Source: Candidatus Endonucleibacter sp. (ex Gigantidas childressi) (lineage in GTDB: Bacteria > Pseudomonadota > Gammaproteobacteria > Pseudomonadales > Endozoicomonadaceae). Taken from it: a stretch of 64,000 bases of DNA. A program made the position numbers and the translations under genes. The stretch's first letter is position 1. Each line of letters starts with the position of its first letter. The DNA is taken from assembly GCA_030674875.1 (NCBI GenBank), contig JASXSU010000001.1:630001-694000 (forward strand). Reading direction: 5' to 3'. Shown in pieces: positions 58,037 to 64,000 of this stretch. The notes beneath the pieces are model-generated. The model was not told the DNA's origin, made no database searches, and saw nothing but the letters and a program-made list of their open reading frames with translations.

Positions 58037-59146
58037 CTAAATTAAAGGGGTATCACTGTTTTTGTCAGATGGCCACTGAATGTCCAAAGTTCTGGTTGGA
58101 AAGGCGATATCTGCACCATGCTTATGAATAATATGCGCTGTATTTAATAGTATGCTTTCTTGTACTCTCAAGAAATCTTCGTATTCCTTACACATGGTAA
58201 AACAGTATATCTGTATATCCATAGACGATGAGCTAAATCCTATAAGTCTAACCTCAATAGCCTTTTGCAAATCTATTTCTCCGGAATTGTGAATATACCA
58301 AGTTATTTCTTTCGTTATTTCTTGAAGGGTGTCCAGATCCTGGTATCTCAAACCTATAAGCTGCTTTATTCGACGGTTGGATATTCGAGAAGGGTTTATA
58401 ACGGCGGAATTCCCAAACATGGCGTTAGGAACATAGATAGGCTGCCGCTCATAGTTTCTTATCCGTGTTTTTCGCCAGCCTATGTCTTCAACCCAGCCCT
58501 CAACATCAGTGCCCATTACTTTGATTTTTTCACCAACATGAAAAGGCCGGTCAAGGTATAATACCAGTCCTCCAAACAGGTTAGTCAGCATATCTTTAGC
58601 TGCCAAGCCTACGGCCAAACCACCAAGCCCGCCGAAAGCCAGTAGTCCAGAAATGCTTATACCTGCACTTTGAAGAAGCATCATGCTAAAGACAATAATG
58701 ATCAATAGGTGTGAAAATTTATAAAGTACTTCCGCTGTATTGGCGTCAAGCGCACTACCACTGAATTGAATAGCTTGGAGGTTTCGATAACTGAGATTTA
58801 TCAAGCCGAGAAGAAACCATGCCAATAGCAAGATGATGGCAAGGCGTTGAATAAGCGGAATGGCTTGTAAAATAGGTAAATTAGTAAAAGAGAGAGTCAG
58901 ATTAAGTATCCAGCCCAAAGCCATTATCCAGATTGATAAGCTCAGCGGTAGTCGAGCGGCTTTCACAATAGCGTTAATGTATGGGCTTTTTTTAATATCA
59001 ACATGTTGTGATAGGTGTGAAAGAGAGCGGCGAGCCATATAGCTAAGAGCGGAAGTTAGTAGTATAATAACTAAGCATTGGCTCAGCCAAGGAATGTAAT
59101 CTTGGCGGCATTCTTGTAAAAAGGGACCCATTTTATCTAACCACAT
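58037..59146 (-). CDS. MscS-family mechanosensitive channel
   Basis: A 369-residue protein with about four to five spans and then the MscS pore helix and beta domain: GGLGGLAVGLAAKDMLTNLFGGLVLYLDRPFHVGEKI and the VEDIGWRKTRIRNYERQPIYVPN segment. It is longer than E. coli MscS and resembles the YbdG/YnaI-type channels. It releases solutes on hypo-osmotic shock. Start at the ATG at 59146. Gene appears intact. Confidence 0.92.
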   Translation of the reverse strand: MWLDKMGPFLQECRQDYIPWLSQCLVIILLTSALSYMARRSLSHLSQHVDIKKSPYINAIVKAARLPLSLSIWIMALGWILNLTLSFTNLPILQAIPLIQRLAIILLLAWFLLGLINLSYRNLQAIQFSGSALDANTAEVLYKFSHLLIIIVFSMMLLQSAGISISGLLAFGGLGGLAVGLAAKDMLTNLFGGLVLYLDRPFHVGEKIKVMGTDVEGWVEDIGWRKTRIRNYERQPIYVPNAMFGNSAVINPSRISNRRIKQLIGLRYQDLDTLQEITKEITWYIHNSGEIDLQKAIEVRLIGFSSSSMDIQIYCFTMCKEYEDFLRVQESILLNTAHIIHKHGADIAFPTRTLDIQWPSDKNSDTPLI

Positions 59147-59235
59147 GTACTTCTACTCAAATATCAAAAAAGGTTATATCCAAGGTAGTTGGATATGCTA
59201 ATAGGCAGGGGGTGGAATCAGTACTATCGTACACC

Positions 59236-59337
59236 GGCCCACTACCTTTGAAGGTGAAGGTGTTCTCGCTCATCCCAATCTCCTACTATTCGTAGACTCA
59301 TACTCTCCCACCTTCAATGGTAATTGGTATAAATGCT
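59236..59337. repeat. Dispersed repeat, family 2
   Basis: Inverted ends: CCACTACCTTTGAAGGTG at the left and CCACCTTCAATGGTAATTGG before TATA at the right, with a CTACTATTCGTAG palindrome in the centre. Related, more degenerate sequence occupies 59345-59475 and ends in AACGGGTATA. No gene lies in 59147-59538. Confidence 0.65.
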
Positions 59338-59538
59338 TAGGTGCGTGAAGGTAAGCTAGCATTGATGTACTCATTCTCCTTGAATATGTAGGGTTGCTGG
59401 TGGCTCTTACTTCACTCCTCCACCTACGACTCATAGGGATACGTGGGTACTTGTTTGTTGCTTAACGGGTATAGATGGATAAATGCGGAATTCCAGTTTC
59501 ACCTTCAACTTCCTTATCAAAGAAGCTCGTAATAAGCT

Positions 59539-60043
59539 TTAGCAATTACCTGTCTGTAGCCCCCCTATTTTTGGTGAGAACTCTCTTAACGCTTTTCTAT
59601 AAACGTACCTTTTAAATGAAACGACTTGCCCTAGCGGATACCAGTAACTTGTCCATATCCACCAGTCGAATTCTGGGTTTCTAGAATCATCTACTCGTAT
59701 GCAGTCATAACTGCTTAAAAAGCTTAACAGAAACCATTTCTGTTTTTGCCAAATACACAAAGGATGCTGCTCTTTGCGTACTAAGCGACTAGGCAGGCGA
59801 TGTCGCAACCAGCCACGGGTGCATGCAGTATATCAACATTTTCCGGTTGAAGCCCTACTTTCTCCTGAAGCTCTCTGTACATCGCCTGTTCTGGCAACTC
59901 ATTATCATTGATACCCCTTGAGGAAGTTGCCATGCATCCTGATTGATTCGCCGAGCCCATAAAACCTGTCCGAGGTGATTTGCTAGGATAATGCCCGCAT
60001 TGGGTCTGAACCCATCTGAATCGATCACACAAACGACCACCAT
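59539..60043 (-). pseudogene. rppH: RppH (RNA pyrophosphohydrolase), frameshifted and with an altered Nudix box
   Basis: Three minus-strand frames together cover RppH. The first gives [20 protein letters not shown] and [15 protein letters not shown]. The second gives [22 protein letters not shown]. The third gives [43 protein letters not shown] and [17 protein letters not shown] missing G after PQG and another base near the ATRGWLR-like region explain the frames. The Nudix box REUxEExGU has Lys in place of a catalytic Glu (RELQEKVGL). The gene is therefore dead. RppH starts 5'-end-dependent mRNA decay, so its loss may lengthen mRNA half-lives. The start is the GTG at 60028 or the ATG at 60043. 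Confidence 0.88.
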
Positions 60044-60322
60044 AATATATTATATTCGGCATTATGCCATGAACAGCATTGATACCGAAATCAGCATTTC
60101 AAACTTAACTCCTAATCATGGGCTACTGATTTAGCTTTAATGATAGAAATAACTTGGGGAAATCAGTTTATAAATGCGCCAGGTTTAAACGCCACATTTG
60201 GATAGAGTTTACGCTGAAATAAATTAATGTGTCGCCATTCTCAAACACGATAGGATATAATTCTCAGTACTTATATGCTTCGTTAGGTGTTAGTCCGACT
60301 ATTTCTACAGGCTTTCATATGT

Positions 60323-61330
60323 ATGATAGAAGCAGATCGTTTAATATCGGCTCAGGAAAAACCACTGGAAAAACCTCAAGATAGTGCGATACGTCCTGTC
60401 AGTTTTTCAGGCTATATAGGACAACTAAAAGTCCAGGAGCAAATGGGGGTTTTTATTAAGGCTGCTCGTAACAGAGGTGAAGCGCTTGATCATACGCTGA
60501 TATTCGGACCTCCAGGCTTAGGGAAAACGACACTTTCTCATATTCTTGCTAATGAAATGGGTAGCAATATAAGAACAACATCCGGCCCTGTGATTGAAAA
60601 AGCCGGTGACTTGGCAGCATTGTTGACCAACCTTGAACCTAACGATATTCTTTTCATTGATGAAATTCATCGAATTAGCGCTGCTGTTGAAGAAACTTTA
60701 TATCCTGCGATGGAAGACTACCAACTAGACATCATGATTGGAGAGGGGCCTGCCGCACGGTCAATAAAACTAGACTTACCTCCATTCACATTGGTGGGGG
60801 CAACAACGCGAGCAGGGTTGCTAACATCTCCGTTACGAGATAGATTTGGTATAGTGCAGCGATTGGAGTTTTATAGTGTTGATGATCTGGCTACGATTGT
60901 TAGTAGATCAGCCCGAATTCTTGATGTTTCTATTGATATCCCTGGCACCCAAGAAATAGCATGCCGTTCAAGGGGGACGCCACGTATAGCTAACCGGTTG
61001 TTAAGACGAGTGCGTGACTTTGCTGAAGTAAAAGCAGCAGGCGCTATTTCAAAAGATGTAGCTAGTGCAGCGCTGAACATGCTAGATATTGATAGATGCG
61101 GTTTTGATAATATGGATCGCCGTTTACTACTGACTATGATTGAAAAATTTGACGGCGGCCCTGTAGGGGTTGATAGTATTGCTGCAGCTATCAGCGAAGA
61201 AAGGGATACCATTGAAGATGTACTAGAGCCATACTTGATTCAGCAAGGGTATATTCAACGAACATCGAGAGGTCGGATAGTAACGGAAAGCGCCTATGCG
61301 CATTTTGGCTTTGAGCCTAGGAACGTATAA
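60323..61330 (+). CDS. ruvB: Holliday junction branch migration helicase RuvB
   Basis: The start ATG at 60323 gives [10 protein letters not shown], which matches the family N-terminus; the open frame to 60287 adds 12 unrelated residues. About 335 residues. The Walker A box is GPPGLGKTT, Walker B DEIHR, and the sensor GATTRAG; the winged helix ends the protein ([25 protein letters not shown]). Hexameric RuvB pumps DNA through the RuvA-bound junction. In relatives it follows ruvC-ruvA directly; here those genes are 6 kb away on the other strand. The link to ybgC-tolQRA downstream is conserved. Confidence 0.96.
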   Translation: MIEADRLISAQEKPLEKPQDSAIRPVSFSGYIGQLKVQEQMGVFIKAARNRGEALDHTLIFGPPGLGKTTLSHILANEMGSNIRTTSGPVIEKAGDLAALLTNLEPNDILFIDEIHRISAAVEETLYPAMEDYQLDIMIGEGPAARSIKLDLPPFTLVGATTRAGLLTSPLRDRFGIVQRLEFYSVDDLATIVSRSARILDVSIDIPGTQEIACRSRGTPRIANRLLRRVRDFAEVKAAGAISKDVASAALNMLDIDRCGFDNMDRRLLLTMIEKFDGGPVGVDSIAAAISEERDTIEDVLEPYLIQQGYIQRTSRGRIVTESAYAHFGFEPRNV

Positions 61331-61402
61331 ATTACGTTCTTTCCCTCCAGCCACAAAATATACTCTGCCATTGACAGCCCTACACCCCAAGGTGGAGACA
61401 AC

Positions 61403-61840
61403 ATGTTTTTGTCCAGATCAGATCCTTTCAGCATATCGGTACGTGTTTATTTTGAGGATACTGATGCTGGTGGTATTGTTTTTTATGTCAATTACCTTAA
61501 GTTTATGGAGCGTGCCAGAACAGAACTTTTGCGATCTCTGGATATTAAAAGTAGTGAGCTTATGGCAAAAAACCGTATTTTTGTGATAGCTGATGCTCAC
61601 GTTAAGTATCACCTTCCTGCGCGACTGGATGACGTTTTGGGTGTAACTGCGGAGCTTGACTCCGTAGGACGGAGCCGGGTGATTTTTCACCAGCAGATTA
61701 CGCAGGAGCACAATCAAACAATATTATGCACTGGGCGAATAGTAGCGACCTGCTTAAATATGGAAAGCATGAAACCTGCGGCGCTGCCGACCAACATCAA
61801 AATGATGATGCTCCACGCGGTATCGAATAAACTATCGTGA
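61403..61840 (+). CDS. ybgC: Acyl-CoA thioesterase YbgC (Tol-Pal associated)
   Basis: A 145-residue hotdog-fold protein with VYFEDTDAGGIVFYVNYLKFMERARTELLR, which contains the catalytic Asp of the 4HBT family. AAGGTGGAG precedes the ATG. YbgC hydrolyses acyl-CoA or acyl-ACP and is the usual first gene of tol-pal clusters. It lies 72 bases after ruvB and 30 before tolQ. Confidence 0.93.
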   Translation: MFLSRSDPFSISVRVYFEDTDAGGIVFYVNYLKFMERARTELLRSLDIKSSELMAKNRIFVIADAHVKYHLPARLDDVLGVTAELDSVGRSRVIFHQQITQEHNQTILCTGRIVATCLNMESMKPAALPTNIKMMMLHAVSNKLS

Positions 61841-61870
61841 AGCTTTAACCATTTATCGGGAGATTTTTTT

Positions 61871-62560
61871 GTGACAGAAAGCATGTCTTTGTTAGCGTTG
61901 ATAGGCAGCGCCAGTTGGGTTGTCCTCTCAGTGTTGTTGATGCTGACAGCCGCTTCAGCAGTATCTTGGGTGATTATTGTGCAAAAAAGCATACTATTGC
62001 GACTAGCTCAGCAATCGACACAGAAATTTGAAGATCAGTTCTGGTCGGGAATGGATCTTAATCAGCTTTATGATAAAGTCGGAAATGAAGACAACCACCA
62101 TAGCGGTATAGAGCAGGTTTTTAAAGCGGGTTTCCGAGAGTTCTCACGCTTACGAGAGCTCGGTGTGACCAATTCGGATGCCATGATGGAGGGATCTCAA
62201 CGGGCAATGCGTATTGCCATATCCCGTGAACAGGAAAAGCTAGAAATGCATTTACCGTTTCTTGCCAGTACTGGCTCAACCAGCCCCTATGTTGGCTTAT
62301 TTGGTACGGTTGTTGGTATTATGAATTCGTTTCGTGGCCTTGCCCAAGTTCAACAAGCAACACTGGCCTCCGTTGCTCCAGGGATAGCTGAAGCCTTAAT
62401 GACTACTGCTGTTGGCTTGGTGACGGCTATTCCTGCTGTTATTGCCTATAACCGTTACTCTTCCCGTATTGATGCGCTCCTAACCAGCTACGAAACCTTT
62501 GCCGATGAATTCTCAACTATTCTTCATCGCAAGGTTCACAGCCACTCAAATTCAAATTAG
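61871..62560 (+). CDS. tolQ: Tol-Pal system protein TolQ
   Basis: A 229-residue inner-membrane protein starting at GTG (61871). Three spans: near residues 15-37, and the pair including GLFGTVVGIMNSFRGLA and AEALMTTAVGLVTAIPAVIAYNRY. It forms the proton-driven TolQR motor that energises TolA and tightens the outer membrane at division. Nine bases separate it from tolR. Confidence 0.96.
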   Translation: MTESMSLLALIGSASWVVLSVLLMLTAASAVSWVIIVQKSILLRLAQQSTQKFEDQFWSGMDLNQLYDKVGNEDNHHSGIEQVFKAGFREFSRLRELGVTNSDAMMEGSQRAMRIAISREQEKLEMHLPFLASTGSTSPYVGLFGTVVGIMNSFRGLAQVQQATLASVAPGIAEALMTTAVGLVTAIPAVIAYNRYSSRIDALLTSYETFADEFSTILHRKVHSHSNSN

Positions 62561-62569
62561 GAAGGCGAT

Positions 62570-63007
62570 ATGGCTCGAAGCACAACTAGGCGCAAGCCGA
62601 TGTCTGACATCAATATGGTGCCATTTATTGACATCATGATGGTTCTACTAGTGGCCTTTATGGTGAGTGCGCCAATGTTGACTCAAGGAGTTAAGGTAGA
62701 CTTGCCCAAAGTCGTCAGCAAACCAATACCTATTTCTGATAACCAGGAAAATCTAATTATCTCTATTAAAGCTGATGGCAATTACTTTATTGATCTAGGT
62801 AAAAAGCATGACCAAGCGGCATCGTTAAAAATTATACAGGAAAAAGTCAGCAAGGTTGTGGCATCTCAGCCTGACCTACAAGTGTTAATCAAAGGTGATA
62901 AAAATGTTGTATACGGGGTGGTAATTGAGTTAATGGCGCATTTGCAAGGTGTCGGCGTTGAAAATGTGGGGCTTATCACCAACCCGACTGCACTTAATGA
63001 AAAGTGA
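62570..63007 (+). CDS. tolR: Tol-Pal system protein TolR
   Basis: A 145-residue ExbD/TolR protein. The short cytoplasmic start SDINMVPFIDIMMVLLVAFMVSAP holds the span and the conserved Asp that carries protons. The periplasmic domain follows (VDLPKVVSKPI to the C-terminus). GGAAGG lies upstream of the start. The stop is one base before the tolA start codon. Confidence 0.96.
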   Translation: MARSTTRRKPMSDINMVPFIDIMMVLLVAFMVSAPMLTQGVKVDLPKVVSKPIPISDNQENLIISIKADGNYFIDLGKKHDQAASLKIIQEKVSKVVASQPDLQVLIKGDKNVVYGVVIELMAHLQGVGVENVGLITNPTALNEK

Positions 63008-63008
63008 A

Positions 63009-63824
63009 ATGAAGACTATTTTTGATAAATTTCGCTTGGAATTATGCCAAGGTTACAGCATACCCATTGCTGTTTCGATGATAATTCATGGAAGTATATT
63101 TGGCTTTTTAGTGATAAGCTGGCCTCATGCGCCTGTGAAACAGATAGTGCCATTACATCTAAAAGCCAGCTTGATTGAAGCGAAACAACTAAAACCTCCG
63201 GAGCCAAAGACTACCGAACTTGACCGGATAACAGCCGCAAAGATACTTAAGGATAAAGAAAACGATGCTCAGCAAAAAAAAGAGCAAGCCTTGGTTCTCG
63301 AGCAAAAAAAAGAAATAGCCCTGAAGAAGAAACAGCAAGAAGTTAAAGAAAAAGAGAAGCTAAAAGCCAAGAAGAAAAAGCAGGAGCAGGAGCAGGAACA
63401 GGAGAAGGAGAAGCAACAAGCTGACCAACGTCAAAAAGACCTAAAAGAGTTAATGAAGAAGTTAGCTGAAGACAGGGCACAGCAAAAGGAGCAAGCGGAG
63501 AAGGAACAGTTAGACAAAGATGGCTTGGAGGTCGCTTATTACAGCAATCTTTTGATCACTCGAATGTCTCTACATTGGAATCGCCCAGCCAGCGCTCTTA
63601 ATCATATGGTAACTGTTTTAGAAATAGTTCTTTCTCCTTTTGGCGAACTGCAAGGCTTTAAAATAATTACCAGAAGCGGTAACGATGCATTTGATCGTTC
63701 AGTAATCCAAGCGATAAAGCTGGGTACTCCTATTACTGAGCTAAAGGATCTTGATCAGAGAATTTTTGAAAAGTACTTCAGGCGCTTTACATTTAAGTTT
63801 AGTCCAGGGGACCTGATAAAATGA
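63009..63824 (+). CDS. tolA: Tol-Pal system protein TolA
   Basis: The ATG at 63009 directly follows the tolR stop, giving 271 residues. An N-terminal span (IPIAVSMIIHGSIFGFLVISW) is followed by a Lys/Glu/Gln-rich helical domain at about residues 60-175 and a globular C-terminal domain (YYSNLLITRMSLHWNRP to the end). The helical domain is shorter than in E. coli (421 residues in total) and rich in KKKQEQEQEQEKEKQ-like repeats encoded by purine-rich DNA. TolA bridges the TolQR motor to TolB-Pal. The next expected gene, tolB, has not started by the end of the window. Confidence 0.94.
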   Translation: MKTIFDKFRLELCQGYSIPIAVSMIIHGSIFGFLVISWPHAPVKQIVPLHLKASLIEAKQLKPPEPKTTELDRITAAKILKDKENDAQQKKEQALVLEQKKEIALKKKQQEVKEKEKLKAKKKKQEQEQEQEKEKQQADQRQKDLKELMKKLAEDRAQQKEQAEKEQLDKDGLEVAYYSNLLITRMSLHWNRPASALNHMVTVLEIVLSPFGELQGFKIITRSGNDAFDRSVIQAIKLGTPITELKDLDQRIFEKYFRRFTFKFSPGDLIK

Positions 63825-64000
63825 TAACCAGCCATATGCAATATCATACTACTCCAACTATCTCAGACACCTGCACAGGTAATATAAAGACTTCCATGAC
63901 TCACCCTTGTCATCTACTATTCGCCGGCTCATGGAGCTTCGCTCGATTGCCACTTACTCACTCCTTCAATAGTAACGGAAAAACACCACTGTTTTCATGG
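63825..64000. repeat. Repeat-family remains downstream of tolA
   Basis: Contains GTCATCTACTATTCGCCGGCTCATGGAGCTTCGCTCGATTGCC, the central and right parts of the family 1 and 2 repeats, and a TCCTTCAATAGTAACGG end. No ORF; the tolB start is not seen. Confidence 0.55.

Overview
The window looks like a low-GC gammaproteobacterial chromosome, probably from a host-associated lineage undergoing genome erosion. The housekeeping genes are typical of gammaproteobacteria: epmA, efp and epmB; serB next to a ytjB-like gene; a BarA-type hybrid kinase; ruvC, ruvA and ruvB; ybgC-tolQ-tolR-tolA. Around them are decayed insertion sequences of at least four families (IS3, IS4, IS30, IS630), a dense population of short TA-flanked repeats, several pseudogenes and long gene-poor stretches. 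An Oceanospirillales or Endozoicomonadaceae-like symbiont or parasite would fit, but that is a guess from content alone. No rRNA, tRNA or CRISPR array was seen.

Layout. 0.3-3.8 kb: two divergent paralogous secreted single-span proteins, the second broken by one in-frame stop. 4.2-12.5 kb: an IS630 relic, then epmA, efp and epmB (EF-P beta-lysylation), a small unknown gene, serB and a ytjB-like gene. 12.5-17.7 kb: nested IS3, IS4 and IS30 relics around a frameshifted secreted protein with a 12-bp-repeat stalk. 18.1-23.6 kb: acyl-CoA dehydrogenase, DUF502 membrane protein and hybrid histidine kinase. 24.5-36.0 kb: two IS4 relics bracketing a 4.5-kb tandem duplication of a giant secreted protein with GLUG-like repeats and a C-terminal membrane anchor; copy 1 is dead, copy 2 is open for 1369 codons. 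36.2-46.9 kb: an eight-gene type IV pilus minor-pilin/PilY1 operon on the minus strand, whose distal genes carry extra adhesion domains (LamG-like and PAN/Apple-like). 47-51 kb: small unknown genes, a ProQ/FinO protein and a GH84 O-GlcNAcase-like enzyme without a signal peptide. 51.2-64 kb: an IS30 relic, ruvA, a broken carboxymuconolactone-decarboxylase gene, ruvC, a YjiH-type membrane protein, rmuC, an MscS channel, a dead rppH, then ruvB-ybgC-tolQRA.

How it fits together. The core genes serve translation (EF-P), serine synthesis, recombination and envelope integrity. The accessory genes point outwards: a pilus with lectin-like tips, large anchored surface proteins with repeat stalks, and a glycosidase whose family removes O-GlcNAc from eukaryotic proteins. 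The strongest novel signals are (1) the family of signal-peptide / ectodomain / repeat-stalk / single-TM proteins with one recently homogenised tandem pair, (2) the domain-decorated second minor-pilin set, and (3) a precisely defined 124-bp TA-target MITE caught in an IS4 copy whose sister copy is the empty site, and present at the same position in all three IS30 copies.
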